Shown: positions 1-8,458, numbered from the stretch's first letter. The stretch is 64,000 nucleotides of DNA from Stenotrophomonas sp. NA06056 (GCF_013364355.1 NZ_CP054931.1:2170001-2234000), one strand, 5' to 3'. The notes: generated from the sequence alone by a model not told the origin. Translations and numbers: made by a program.

Positions 1-302
1 CGCCGGCAAAGCTGGCCGTGCAGCAGAACGCATTGCAGAGCAGCCTGCGTGATGTGGCACGCGCCGCCGAGCGGATGATCGATTCGCGTGCGGCCGGTGG
101 CGCGCAGTTGAAGGCGCTGGACAATGCCGCCGACATGCGCGAAGCCAACGGCGTGACGCTGAAGACCACGCTGTCGCAGATGCGCGACGTGGACTACGCC
201 GATGCGATGAGCCAGTACCAGCTGGAAAGCACGGCGCTGCAGGCGGCGCAGACGCTGTTCTCGCAGATGCAGTCGATGTCGCTGTTCAACAAGATCCGCT
301 GA
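1..302 (+). CDS. flgL: FlgL, hook-filament junction protein (C-terminal part only)
   Basis: The reading frame is open from the window edge (first full codon at base 3) and ends at TGA 300-302, so only about the last 99 residues are present. The sequence is the helical C-terminal region of a flagellin-like hook-associated protein; it contains MRDVDYADAMSQYQ and ends LFNKIR, both typical of FlgL (HAP3). FlgL joins the hook, through FlgK, to the flagellin filament, and its C-terminal helices form the D0/D1 core. Its position just before the flagellin genes fits the usual flgBCDEFGHIJKL-fliC order. The N-terminus lies outside the window. A rho-independent terminator follows within 30 bases, so this closes the upstream flg operon. 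Confidence 0.9.
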   Translation, partial: PAKLAVQQNALQSSLRDVARAAERMIDSRAAGGAQLKALDNAADMREANGVTLKTTLSQMRDVDYADAMSQYQLESTALQAAQTLFSQMQSMSLFNKIR

Positions 303-328
303 TTCCACGCGCCAGCGCTGGAACCGAA

Positions 329-358
329 GGCCGCGATGCCAAGCATCGCGGCCTTTTT
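329..358 (+). terminator. Rho-independent terminator of the flgL operon
   Basis: An 11-bp perfect stem (GGCCGCGATGC, 329-339, pairing with 343-353) with a 3-base loop is followed by five T (354-358). It separates flgL from the flagellin transcription unit. Confidence 0.9.
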
Positions 359-546
359 CGTTTGCGGCCGTCGCGGCGCCCGCCAGGCATGGCCCGGCGC
401 TTCAGACCGTCGTTCAGCTTGGCCGCCAGCCGCCGATACCCCTTCCAGCGCTGGCCGGGCCCTGCCCGGCCGCCCTTCCTGGGGCAACGCAAACCCCGGA
501 AAAACAGCCTTCCCGCACGAATTACGGTGTCAACGGAATTCCCGGC

Positions 547-573
547 TAAAGGTTGTTGACAAAGCGCCGTTAT
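547..573 (+). promoter_or_regulatory. Sigma-28 (FliA) promoter for the flagellin genes
   Basis: TAAA (547-550), 15 bases, then GCCGTTAT (566-573). This matches the flagellar sigma-28 consensus TAAA-N15-GCCGATAA at all but two positions with exact spacing. The start ATG is 95 bases downstream, leaving a leader of about 90 nt. No similar motif precedes the second or third flagellin gene. The rest of the gap 303-667, apart from the terminator, shows nothing recognisable. Confidence 0.85.
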
Positions 574-667
574 TCATTTGGCAACGGCGAAGCACACAGC
601 CAAACAAAAAAACAGGCGGCGCTTCGTTTCTTTCACCAACGGGTTCCACATAAGAGGAGACGACCCC

Positions 668-1888
668 ATGGCACAGGTAATCAACACCAATACGATGTCA
701 CTCAACGCTCAGCGCAACCTGAGCACGAGCGGCAACTCGCTGGCCACCACCATCCAGCGCCTGTCGTCCGGTCTGCGCATCAACAGCGCGAAGGACGACG
801 CCGCCGGCCTGGCGATCTCGGAGCGCTTCAGCACCCAGATCCGCGGCCTGGACGTGGCCATCCGCAACGCCAACGACGGTATCTCGCTGTCCCAGGTCGC
901 CGAGGGTTCGCTGAGCGAAGTCGGCAACAACCTCCAGCGCATCCGCGAGCTGGCCGTGCAGTCCTCCAACGCCACCAACTCCTCCAGCGACCGCAAGGCG
1001 CTGCAGGCCGAAGTGACGCAGCTGGTCTCGGAAGTGGACCGCGTGGCCAAGCAGGCCGACTTCAACGGCACCAAGCTGCTGGACGGCAGCTTCACCAGCC
1101 AGCTGTTCCAGGTGGGCGCCAACGCTGGCCAGGCCATCGCCATCAACAGCGTGGTCAACGCCAAGGCCGATTCGCTGGGCGCGGCGAGCTTCGCCAACGG
1201 TTACACCGGCACCGCGCTGGCAGCCGACAAGGCCACCGCCGATACCACCTTCTCACAGCTGCAGGTCGTGGTCACCCCGCCGGGTGGCACCGCAACGTCG
1301 GTCAACATCGGCGACATCTCGGTGAAGTCCGGTGAGTCGATCAGCGCCGCGACCGCGGCTGCGATCAACAACAAGCTGGGTGAAACCGGCGTGGTCGCTT
1401 CGGTCAATGCGGGTGTCATCAGCCTGGCCTCGGTCAAGGATGGGCAGACCTTCTCACTGGCAGCCGCCGGCCCGGCCTCCACGGTCCCCGGTGCGGTCGT
1501 CACCGACCTGGCCAACATCGGCCTGACCCAGAGCAGCACCAATGGCGGCACCCTCACCGGCGTCACCAGCAGCTTCGTCAAGGATCTTGATGTCACCACC
1601 GCCGTTGGCGCCCAGAAGGCCCTGTCGATCGTCGACAAGGCGCTGGAGTCGGTCAACAGCGTGCGCGCCGACCTCGGCGCCATCCAGAACCGCTTCACCT
1701 CGGTGGTCGCCAACCTGCAGACCTCCTCGGAGAACCTGTCCGCATCGCGCAGCCGCATCCGCGATACCGACTTCGCCAAGGAAACCGCCGAGCTGACCCG
1801 CACCCAGATCCTGCAGCAGGCCGGTACGGCCATGCTGGCCCAGGCCAACCAGGTACCGCAGAACGTGCTCAGCCTGTTGCAGCGCTGA
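668..1888 (+). CDS. fliC1: Flagellin 1
   Basis: Structural filament protein of 406 residues. The start is ATG 668 (MAQVINTNTMSLNAQRNL), preceded by AAGAGGAGA (652-660); the frame is open further upstream to 578, but that stretch overlaps the sigma-28 promoter region and lacks flagellin sequence. The conserved D0/D1 N-terminal helices (about 1-170) and C-terminal helices (about 300-406, ending in VLSLLQR) flank a variable, Ala/Thr/Ser/Gly-rich outer domain. It is the most divergent of the three flagellins here: it has STQIRGLDVA and LSEVGNNLQRIRELAVQ where the other two have GTQIRGTDVA and LTEIGNNLQRVRELSVQ. Export is by the flagellar type III system and folding is presumably chaperoned by FliS. 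Confidence 0.95.
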   Translation: MAQVINTNTMSLNAQRNLSTSGNSLATTIQRLSSGLRINSAKDDAAGLAISERFSTQIRGLDVAIRNANDGISLSQVAEGSLSEVGNNLQRIRELAVQSSNATNSSSDRKALQAEVTQLVSEVDRVAKQADFNGTKLLDGSFTSQLFQVGANAGQAIAINSVVNAKADSLGAASFANGYTGTALAADKATADTTFSQLQVVVTPPGGTATSVNIGDISVKSGESISAATAAAINNKLGETGVVASVNAGVISLASVKDGQTFSLAAAGPASTVPGAVVTDLANIGLTQSSTNGGTLTGVTSSFVKDLDVTTAVGAQKALSIVDKALESVNSVRADLGAIQNRFTSVVANLQTSSENLSASRSRIRDTDFAKETAELTRTQILQQAGTAMLAQANQVPQNVLSLLQR

Positions 1889-1895
1889 CATGAGC

Positions 1896-1919
1896 CGCCC
1901 CCGGGGCACGTCGGGGGCG
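1896..1919 (+). terminator. Hairpin between flagellin 1 and flagellin 2
   Basis: An 8-bp GC stem (1896-1903 with 1912-1919) lies just after the fliC1 stop, without a T run. It is more likely an mRNA 3'-end stabiliser or attenuator than a full terminator, because fliC2 has no visible promoter of its own. Confidence 0.45.
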
Positions 1920-1960
1920 TCTAACCCAACTCACGTGCAACCGCTCAAGGACCTCTCCTC

Positions 1961-3157
1961 ATGGCACAAGTAATCAACACCAACACGATGTCGTTGAATG
2001 CTCAGCGTAACCTGAGCACCAGCGGCAGCTCGCTGGCCACCACCATCCAGCGCCTGTCCTCCGGTTCGCGCATCAACAGTGCCAAGGACGATGCGGCCGG
2101 TCTGGCCATCTCCGAGCGTTTCGGCACCCAGATCCGCGGTACCGACGTGGCCATCCGCAATGCCAACGACGGCATTTCGCTGGCCCAGGTCGCCGAAGGT
2201 TCGCTGACCGAAATCGGCAACAACCTGCAGCGCGTCCGTGAGCTGTCGGTGCAGGCCTCCAACGCCACCAACTCCGCCAGCGACCGCAAGGCGCTGCAGG
2301 CCGAAGTGACCCAGCTGGTCAGCGAAATCGACCGCGTGGCCAAGCAGTCGGACTTCAACGGCACCAAGCTGCTGGACGGTTCGTTCTCCAGCCAGCTGTT
2401 CCAGGTCGGCGCCAATGCGGGCCAGGCCATCGCCATCGACAAGACCATCGACGCCAAGGCCAATGCCCTGGGCGGTGCGCAGTTCGCCAGCGGCAAGGTT
2501 GCCATCGCCGCTGCCGGCAGCGCCACCGCCGACATCGCCCTGACCGGCCTGAGCATCACCGACAGCAAGGGCGCCAAGGTCGACTTCGCTGACCTGACCG
2601 TCAAGAGCGCTGGCAGCGTCGCCGCTACCGGCACCGCCGCTGCCACGGCACTGGCTGCTCATATCAACGCCAAGATCGGTGAAACCGGCGTGCTGGCCGA
2701 AGTCGATGCCGCAGGCACCGGCCTCACCCTGAGCTCGGTCAAGGACAGCGTCGACAAGGACGGTGCCTACAAGGGCTTCACCGTCGCCGCTACCGGCGCG
2801 ACCTACACCGACGACGTGACCGCGCCGGCAGCTCCGGCCAAGAAGTTCGCCGACAAGATCGACGTGTCCACCGTGAAGGGTGCACAGCAGGCAATGGAAG
2901 TGGTCGACAAGGCCCTGGGTGCGATCAACAGCACCCGCGCCGACCTCGGCGCCGTCCAGAACCGCTTCACCTCGGTGGTTGCCAACCTGCAGACCTCTTC
3001 GGAGAACCTGTCGGCGTCGCGCAGCCGCATCAAGGACACCGATTTCGCCAAGGAAACCGCTGAGCTGACCCGCACCCAGATCCTGCAGCAGGCCGGTACG
3101 GCCATGCTGGCCCAGGCCAACCAGGTGCCGCAGGGCGTGCTCAGCCTGCTGCGCTGA
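1961..3157 (+). CDS. fliC2: Flagellin 2
   Basis: Flagellin of 398 residues starting MAQVINTNTMSLNAQRNL, 72 bases after fliC1; AAGGA lies about 8 bases before the ATG. The N-terminal 170 or so and C-terminal 90 or so residues are almost identical to flagellin 3, also at synonymous sites, while residues from about 175 to 290 form a different variable domain. It ends VPQGVLSLLR. No sigma-28 motif is visible in the gap before it, so it is probably co-transcribed with fliC1. It forms part of the external filament. Confidence 0.95.
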   Translation: MAQVINTNTMSLNAQRNLSTSGSSLATTIQRLSSGSRINSAKDDAAGLAISERFGTQIRGTDVAIRNANDGISLAQVAEGSLTEIGNNLQRVRELSVQASNATNSASDRKALQAEVTQLVSEIDRVAKQSDFNGTKLLDGSFSSQLFQVGANAGQAIAIDKTIDAKANALGGAQFASGKVAIAAAGSATADIALTGLSITDSKGAKVDFADLTVKSAGSVAATGTAAATALAAHINAKIGETGVLAEVDAAGTGLTLSSVKDSVDKDGAYKGFTVAATGATYTDDVTAPAAPAKKFADKIDVSTVKGAQQAMEVVDKALGAINSTRADLGAVQNRFTSVVANLQTSSENLSASRSRIKDTDFAKETAELTRTQILQQAGTAMLAQANQVPQGVLSLLR

Positions 3158-3176
3158 TCCGCTCTCTGATCGATCA

Positions 3177-3203
3177 CCGGGCGCCGGCTGAGGCCGCGCC
3201 CGG
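3177..3203 (+). terminator. Hairpin between flagellin 2 and flagellin 3
   Basis: CCGGGCGC (3177-3184) pairs with GCGCCCGG (3196-3203), followed by TTTCT. The T run is short, so partial termination or transcript stabilisation is as likely as full termination. Confidence 0.5.
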
Positions 3204-3243
3204 TTTCTGAAACACGTTCCACCTTCGCCAAAGGAAAAGCACC

Positions 3244-4461
3244 ATGGCACAAGTCATCAACACCAATACGATGTCCCTGAACGCTCAGCGCAACCTGAGC
3301 ACCAGCGGCAGCTCCCTGGCCACCACCATCCAGCGCTTGTCCTCCGGTTCGCGCATCAACAGCGCCAAGGACGATGCGGCCGGTCTGGCCATCTCCGAGC
3401 GTTTCGGTACGCAGATCCGCGGTACCGACGTGGCCATCCGCAATGCCAACGACGGCATCTCGCTGGCCCAGGTCGCCGAAGGTTCGCTGACCGAAATCGG
3501 CAACAACCTGCAGCGCGTCCGCGAGCTGTCGGTGCAGGCCTCCAACGCCACCAACTCCGCCAGCGACCGCAAGGCGCTGCAGGCCGAAGTGACCCAGCTG
3601 GTCAGCGAAATCGACCGCGTGGCCAAGCAGTCGGACTTCAACGGCACCAAGCTGCTGGACGGCTCGTTCTCCAGCCAGCTGTTCCAGGTCGGCGCCAATG
3701 CGGGCCAGGCCATCGCCATCGACAAGACCATCGACGCCAAGGCCAATGCCCTGGGCGGTGCGCAGTTCGATGCCGTGTCCTTCACCGTGGCCGCTCCGGC
3801 TGACGGCGCGACCGGCCTGAAGGTTGCCGGCATGACCATCACCAACGCCTCCGGCGCTGCGGTGGCCATCGATGGCATCGATGTCGCTGCCCAGGGTGGT
3901 GCCGACGGCACCAAGACCCAGGACGCGGCCACCAAGGCCATGGTCGCTGCCATCAACGCCAAGATCGGCGAGACCGGCGTGCTGGCCGAGATCGATACCG
4001 CCGGCGGCGGCAAGATCAACCTGAGCTCGGTCAAGGACAGCGTCGACAAGAACGGCGCCTTCCTCGGCATCGCCGTGGAAACCGGCACCTGGACCGGCGC
4101 CACCGGCCCGGCCGACATCGCTGCCAGCACCACCGCAGTGGCCAAGAGCTTTGCCGACAAGATCGACGTGTCCACCGTGAAGGGTGCACAGCAGGCAATG
4201 GAAGTGGTCGACAAGGCCCTGGGTGCGATCAACAGCACCCGCGCCGACCTCGGTGCGATCCAGAACCGCTTCACCTCGGTGGTTGCCAACCTGCAGACCT
4301 CTTCGGAGAACCTGTCGGCGTCGCGCAGCCGCATCAAGGACACCGATTTCGCCAAGGAAACCGCTGAGCTGACCCGCACCCAGATCCTGCAGCAGGCCGG
4401 TACGGCCATGCTGGCCCAGGCCAACCAGGTGCCGCAGGGCGTGCTCAGCCTGCTGCGCTGA
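3244..4461 (+). CDS. fliC3: Flagellin 3
   Basis: Flagellin of 405 residues, ATG 3244, with AAAGGAAAAG just upstream. The terminal regions are near copies of those in flagellin 2 (identical MAQVINTNTMSLNAQRNLS start and VPQGVLSLLR end); the central domain (about residues 178-305) is distinct and contains ITNASGAAVAIDG and a Trp-containing segment. Strong terminator-like hairpins follow, so the three genes look like one transcription unit. Which flagellin dominates the filament cannot be told from the sequence. Confidence 0.95.
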   Translation: MAQVINTNTMSLNAQRNLSTSGSSLATTIQRLSSGSRINSAKDDAAGLAISERFGTQIRGTDVAIRNANDGISLAQVAEGSLTEIGNNLQRVRELSVQASNATNSASDRKALQAEVTQLVSEIDRVAKQSDFNGTKLLDGSFSSQLFQVGANAGQAIAIDKTIDAKANALGGAQFDAVSFTVAAPADGATGLKVAGMTITNASGAAVAIDGIDVAAQGGADGTKTQDAATKAMVAAINAKIGETGVLAEIDTAGGGKINLSSVKDSVDKNGAFLGIAVETGTWTGATGPADIAASTTAVAKSFADKIDVSTVKGAQQAMEVVDKALGAINSTRADLGAIQNRFTSVVANLQTSSENLSASRSRIKDTDFAKETAELTRTQILQQAGTAMLAQANQVPQGVLSLLR

Positions 4462-4477
4462 TCCACGGCAAGAAGGC

Positions 4478-4511
4478 GCCGCTACCGTCGGCTTGAACCG
4501 ACGGTAGCGGC
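4478..4511 (+). terminator. Strong hairpin after flagellin 3
   Basis: A perfect 14-bp stem (GCCGCTACCGTCGG, 4478-4491, with 4498-4511) and a 6-base loop sits 16 bases after the fliC3 stop, without a T run. It probably protects the 3' end of the flagellin mRNA or assists termination. Confidence 0.65.
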
Positions 4512-4675
4512 AACCCGACAGCCACGGCGTACACAGGTGCGGGCTATGCCCGGCCCGGGAAACGTCCCGAACCGGCTTGGCATCGCCCGCCTCTGCGGAC
4601 CTCTCTTTCAGCGTTGTGCATTTTGACTGTACGTACCGGGCGGCTTCGTCTCCCCCCGATTGTCAGTAGCCTGAT

Positions 4676-4704
4676 CCCTCCCCTGCATTGGGGGAGGGTT
4701 TTTT
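4676..4704 (+). terminator. Rho-independent terminator before fliD
   Basis: CCCTCCCC (4676-4683) pairs with GGGGAGGG (4691-4698), followed by six T (4699-4704). It lies upstream of the fliD sigma-54 promoter, so it ends the flagellin unit and insulates fliD. The stretch 4512-4675 shows no gene. Confidence 0.85.
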
Positions 4705-4792
4705 ACAGACCCCCGGCAGCCCGCGGTGAACCCACCCGCACCCTGCCCCAGATCTCCTGCAACCGGCGTGCCAGAACCGCCCCTGCGGCCAG

Positions 4793-4808
4793 TGGCACGG
4801 CACATGCA
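4793..4808 (+). promoter_or_regulatory. Sigma-54 promoter of fliD
   Basis: TGGCACG, 4 bases, ATGCA: the -24 GG (4794-4795) and -12 GC (4806-4807) have canonical spacing, with one mismatch to TGGCACG-N4-TTGCA. It predicts a leader of about 85 nt before the GTG start of fliD. Confidence 0.85.
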
Positions 4809-4904
4809 TCAACGAAGTCCTCAAGACCCAGCGGCGCAGGCCGCTATTTTCGTTGACGACGGGCCGCCGCACGACGGCCAGGCCCGTATACCAGGAGAAA
4901 CGAC

Positions 4905-6323
4905 GTGGCAGACTTTGGATACGGTGGCATTGGCTCAGGCCTGGATATTTCCAGCATCGTCAACCAGCTGGTCGCGGCTGACCGCAAGCCGGCCGACAAT
5001 GCGCTGAACCTGCAGCAGTCCAAGACCAAGATGCAGCTGTCGTCGATCGGCACGGTCACCTCGGCCTTCGACAAGCTGAAGACCGCACTGACCGCGCTGA
5101 AGGCCACCACCGCCTTCGACACCCGCACCGTTACCGCCACCGGCAAGGCCGGCCCCAACAACGCCAATGACGTGCTGACGGCGTCCGTGGCGCTGTACGA
5201 CGTAGGCACCACCAAGGCCGCCGCGTCCAACGGCACGCATCTGGTCGAGGTGAAGAACCTGGCGTCGGCGCACAAGCTGATCGCCGACACCTCGGTACCC
5301 AAGACCGACACCTTCGGTGCCGGAACCTTGACGCTGACCGTTGGCGTGGGCGACAAGGCCAAGACCATGAACATCGAGGTCGAAGCCGGCGACACACTGA
5401 CCACGGTGCGCAACAAGATCGATGCCGCCGGACGCAAGGAGGGCGTGCAGGCCACGCTGATCAGTTCCGGCGACAACCAGTACCTGTCCATCGCCCAGGA
5501 AAAGACCGGCGCGGCCAGTGCCATCAAACTGGAGTACGGCGGCAGTGATCCGAAGCTCGGCGCCCTGGTTGGCAGCCTGAAGGAAAACACCCCGGCAAAG
5601 GACGCCCTGCTGACCATCGATGGCGTGGAGGTGACCAGCGCCAGCAACACCGTGGCCGATGCCGTGCCGGGCCTGACCCTGAACCTGAAGGAACAGGGCA
5701 AGAGCACGGTCGTCATCAGCACCGACACGACCGCGGCGACCAAAGTGATGCAGGAGTTCGTCACCGCCTACAACGCGGCGCTGGCGGCGATCAACACCGA
5801 GACCAAGTACGACCTCAAGACCAAGGAAGCCTCCTCGCTGACCGGTGACGCGCAGATGCGCGGCGCGGCCAGCCAGCTGCGCTCGGTGATGAGCGCCGTG
5901 CTGAAGAACCTGTCGGCAGACGGCCTTGATCCCAAGACGCTGGGCCTGCAGACCCGGGGCTTCCCCAACGCCGATGGCAGCCTGGTGCTGGACACCACCA
6001 AGTTCGCTGCCGCGCTCGGCAGCCAGCCGGAAAAGATCCGCCAGGCGATCACCGGCGACAAGGGCGGTGCCGGCGAACTGTTCACCATGGTCGATGGCTA
6101 TGTGAGCACCACGGTCGGCAAGGAAGGCGCGTTCGTGGCGCGCACCAAGAGCCTGAACAACACGCTGACCGACATCGACAAGCGTCGCAAGGCGCTGGAC
6201 GTGCGCATGACCGGTGTGGAAGCGCGCTACAAGAAACAGTTCCTGGCGCTGGACAGCCTGATGGGCAAGCTCAGCCAGAGCAGCAGTGCGCTGTCGCAGC
6301 AGCTGGCCCAGTTGAACCGCTGA
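4905..6323 (+). CDS. fliD: FliD, filament cap protein (HAP2)
   Basis: Cap protein of 472 residues at the filament tip that promotes flagellin assembly. The start is GTG 4905 (MADFGYGGIGSGLDISSIV) with AGGAG about 8 bases upstream. The N-terminal part (about 1-100) carries the FliD_N pattern GSGLDISSIVNQL followed by heptad-like helices; the C-terminal part (about 235-460) is the FliD_C region ending in a coiled-coil-like helix rich in Ser/Gln/Leu (SQSSSALSQQLAQLNR). Length fits the family. Expression should be sigma-54 dependent, earlier than flagellin. FliT-type and FliS chaperones are encoded immediately downstream. Confidence 0.95.
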   Translation: MADFGYGGIGSGLDISSIVNQLVAADRKPADNALNLQQSKTKMQLSSIGTVTSAFDKLKTALTALKATTAFDTRTVTATGKAGPNNANDVLTASVALYDVGTTKAAASNGTHLVEVKNLASAHKLIADTSVPKTDTFGAGTLTLTVGVGDKAKTMNIEVEAGDTLTTVRNKIDAAGRKEGVQATLISSGDNQYLSIAQEKTGAASAIKLEYGGSDPKLGALVGSLKENTPAKDALLTIDGVEVTSASNTVADAVPGLTLNLKEQGKSTVVISTDTTAATKVMQEFVTAYNAALAAINTETKYDLKTKEASSLTGDAQMRGAASQLRSVMSAVLKNLSADGLDPKTLGLQTRGFPNADGSLVLDTTKFAAALGSQPEKIRQAITGDKGGAGELFTMVDGYVSTTVGKEGAFVARTKSLNNTLTDIDKRRKALDVRMTGVEARYKKQFLALDSLMGKLSQSSSALSQQLAQLNR

Positions 6324-6341
6324 GGAAACACGCACGGCGCT

Positions 6342-6368
6342 CAAGTTTGGCGCCGTACGCACCGATAA
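6342..6368 (+). promoter_or_regulatory. Sigma-28 promoter of fliS
   Basis: CAAG (6342-6345), 15 bases, then ACCGATAA (6361-6368), which is 7 of 8 in the -10 element. Read as TCAA (6341-6344), the spacer is 16. It would give fliS and the genes behind it late expression together with flagellin. Confidence 0.7.
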
Positions 6369-6452
6369 CGGACGCAACAGCAATCATCGCAGTGCCGGCG
6401 TCAACGGTCCCTCCGACCGCACCCCGGCACCCCGCGCAAGGGAGAATCACGA

Positions 6453-6869
6453 ATGTACGGTTCCAGCCGTCAGTACGCCGAGCAATACCGCCAGGTGGGT
6501 GTGACCAGTGCGGTCGCCGATGCCGATCCGCACAAACTGGTGGCGCTGCTGCTGTCCGGCGCACTGGAGCGCGTGCGCCGTGCACAGGCCACCCTCGATC
6601 AAGGCGACCAGGCCGGCAAGGGCAAGGCGATCGGCGAAGCATGCGCGATCGTCGCCCACCTCAACGGCTCGCTGGACCATGAAGCCGGCGGCGAGATCGC
6701 CGGCAACCTGTCGGCGCTGTACGACTACCTGCTGCAGCGCCTGACCGAGGCGAACCTGCACAACGACCGCGCTGCGCTGGACGAATCGCTGCAGCTGCTG
6801 GGCGAGATCGACGGTGCCTGGAATGCCATCCCGCACGAGCAGCGCCGTCCTGCGGCGGTGGCGCCATGA
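6453..6869 (+). CDS. fliS: FliS, flagellin export chaperone
   Basis: Cytoplasmic chaperone of 138 residues that binds the flagellin C-terminus and prevents premature polymerisation. It shows the all-helical FliS pattern: a Tyr-rich start (MYGSSRQYAEQYRQV), a DPHKLVALLLSGALERV helix and an LYDYLLQRLTEANLHND segment, all typical of the family. AAGGGAGAA lies before the ATG. The last four bases overlap the next gene (ATGA), which indicates translational coupling with the FliT-like protein. Confidence 0.93.
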   Translation: MYGSSRQYAEQYRQVGVTSAVADADPHKLVALLLSGALERVRRAQATLDQGDQAGKGKAIGEACAIVAHLNGSLDHEAGGEIAGNLSALYDYLLQRLTEANLHNDRAALDESLQLLGEIDGAWNAIPHEQRRPAAVAP

Positions 6870-7159
6870 GCCTGCTTGAACTCAACGCGCAGCTGGATGC
6901 CTTCGAGAAGGCACTTGAGGAAGAAGCCTTTGAACAGGCCGACAGCCTTCTGGATGGCCATGACAGCACCCTGCACTCGCTGCTGAGCCAGCCGTTGGGC
7001 AGCGCCGACCACGCACCCTTGTCGGCCCTGCTGGAGCGCCAGCAGAGCCTGCTTGGCCTGCTGCGGCAGCGTCGCGATGCGGTATCGGTGCAGCTGCAGG
7101 ATGGCCGCCGCTCCCTTCGCGCCGCGCGTGCTTACCTGCAGGCAGAATCGCTGGCATGA
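6866..7159 (+). CDS. FliT-like flagellar chaperone (putative)
   Basis: A small acidic helical protein of 97 residues with a Leu/Glu-rich N-terminal helix and a second helical hairpin (LLERQQSLLGLLRQRRDAV). It overlaps fliS and the next gene by ATGA at both ends, so it belongs to a tightly coupled fliS-fliT type operon. Size, fold prediction and position match FliT, the chaperone of FliD, but sequence conservation in this family is low, so the call rests mainly on context. Confidence 0.65.
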   Translation: MSLLELNAQLDAFEKALEEEAFEQADSLLDGHDSTLHSLLSQPLGSADHAPLSALLERQQSLLGLLRQRRDAVSVQLQDGRRSLRAARAYLQAESLA

Positions 7160-7734
7160 CCCTCCTGCCGACCACGTCCCTGCATCACCCTGCCGAAAGC
7201 GAGCTGTTCGACGAAACACTCAGCTGCGAACTGGCCTTGCCGGCCGAGTTCCAGGCCGGCAGTGCAGTGGGCCGCACCAGCAGCGCCGAAGGCCTGCTGC
7301 GCAGCCTGGCCCTGGTCGAAGACAGCCGCATTGACGAACACGAAGAACGCAGCGAAGCCAGCCTGCAGCTGCAGCGGCTGGAGGCCAAAGTGGACCTGAC
7401 CATGGTCCTGCTCGGCCGCCTGATCCGCCAGCAGGGCCAGGAGCCGACGCTGCGCCCGGTACGCTGGTCGCGCCGCGGCATCCGCCTGCAACTGGGTCCA
7501 CGCAGCGGCAGCCTGCCCGGTCAGGCCGGCGTGGTCCGCCTGCAGCCCAGCGACTGGCTTCCCGACCATATCGACCTGCCGGTGGAAGTCATTGCCGAAG
7601 CGGCCGATGGTGGCGGTGGCCACTACTTGTGGCTGCGCTTCCATCGCCTCGGCGACGGCCTGGAAATGGCGATGGAACGGCATCTGTTCCGGCTGCATCG
7701 GCGGCAGGTGGCCGAGGCCCGCCGCGCACGCTGA
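7156..7734 (+). CDS. Atypical PilZ-like protein encoded with fliS-fliT
   Basis: A cytoplasmic protein of 192 residues with no signal peptide or membrane segment. A helical, heptad-like middle (about residues 50-95, EERSEASLQLQRLEAKVDLTMVLLGRL) precedes a beta-rich C-terminal half with RWSRRGIRLQL and LPVEVIAEAADG, resembling a PilZ barrel. The canonical c-di-GMP residues (RxxxR and D/NxSxxG) are not clearly present; the RRGIRL segment occupies the place of the NxSxxGI strand. It is therefore probably an atypical PilZ protein that may not bind c-di-GMP by itself. The ATGA overlap ties it to the chaperone operon. Confidence 0.6.
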   Translation: MTLLPTTSLHHPAESELFDETLSCELALPAEFQAGSAVGRTSSAEGLLRSLALVEDSRIDEHEERSEASLQLQRLEAKVDLTMVLLGRLIRQQGQEPTLRPVRWSRRGIRLQLGPRSGSLPGQAGVVRLQPSDWLPDHIDLPVEVIAEAADGGGGHYLWLRFHRLGDGLEMAMERHLFRLHRRQVAEARRAR

Positions 7735-7819
7735 AATCTGCCACCATGCAGACGGACGGACGGCCCTTGGCGCGCCCGTTCAGCTAAGTTAAGGTGGTCC
7801 CCCCTCCCCAACCTCCAGC

Positions 7820-8458
7820 GTGCCTGTGCGAGTTCTCATCGTCGACGATCACACCCTGGTTCGCGCCGGCTTGGCGCGGCTGCTGCAGGGGTTTGCCGAC
7901 GTGCAGCTCGTCGCCGAGGCCAGCAATGCCGAACAGGCACTGCAGATGGCCCTGCTGCATGCGCCGGACGTGGTGTTGATGGACCTGTCGCTGCCCGGCC
8001 GGACCGGCCTGGAAGCGCTGAGCGACATCCGCCTGCGCGCACCCGGCACGCGCATCGTGATGATGACCATGCACGATGACGCCGCCCATGTGCGCGATGC
8101 GCTCGATCGTGGTGCGGTCGGTTTCGTGGTGAAGGATGCCGCGCCGCAGGAACTGGAACTGGCGCTGCGTGCCGCGCATGCCGGCCAGGTATTCCTGAGC
8201 CCGCAGATCTCGGCCAAGATGCTGGCGCCGATGCTTGGGCGCGAAAAGCCGACCGGCATTGCCGCGCTGTCGCCGCGCCAGCGCGAGATCCTTCGCCGCA
8301 TCGGCAAGGGCGAGAGCAACAAGGAAATCGCCGCCGACCTGGGCATCAGCGTCAAGACGGTGGAAACCCATCGCGCACGCATGATGGAATCGCTGGGCTG
8401 CCGTCGCGCCAATGATCTGCTGCTGCTGGCTGCGCGCCACCAGCACGAGCTGGAATGA
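7820..8458 (+). CDS. NarL/LuxR-type response regulator
   Basis: Two-domain regulator of 212 residues. The receiver (about 3-120) has the acidic pair in VLIVDDHTLVRAG, the phospho-acceptor Asp in VVLMDLSLPG and the switch Lys in GFVVKDA. The C-terminal HTH_LuxR domain (about 145-205) reads LSPRQREILRRIGKGESNKEIA followed by VKTVETHRARMMESLG. The start is GTG 7820 with an ordinary MPVRVLIVDDH N-terminus; no strong ribosome site is visible. It lies directly before rpoN in a regulatory block of the flagellar island, so a role in motility control is likely. No partner histidine kinase is in the window. Confidence 0.85.
   Translation: MPVRVLIVDDHTLVRAGLARLLQGFADVQLVAEASNAEQALQMALLHAPDVVLMDLSLPGRTGLEALSDIRLRAPGTRIVMMTMHDDAAHVRDALDRGAVGFVVKDAAPQELELALRAAHAGQVFLSPQISAKMLAPMLGREKPTGIAALSPRQREILRRIGKGESNKEIAADLGISVKTVETHRARMMESLGCRRANDLLLLAARHQHELE

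Noticed and set aside
578..667. Upstream extension of the fliC1 reading frame
   Set aside because: It would start just after the sigma-28 -10 element, has no ribosome site and adds non-flagellin sequence before the conserved MAQVINTN start.
4578..4597. Sigma-54 promoter in the gap after flagellin 3 (TTGGCATCGCCC...)
   Set aside because: The GG and GC elements are not 10 bases apart, and a strong terminator lies between this point and fliD. The site at 4793 fits.
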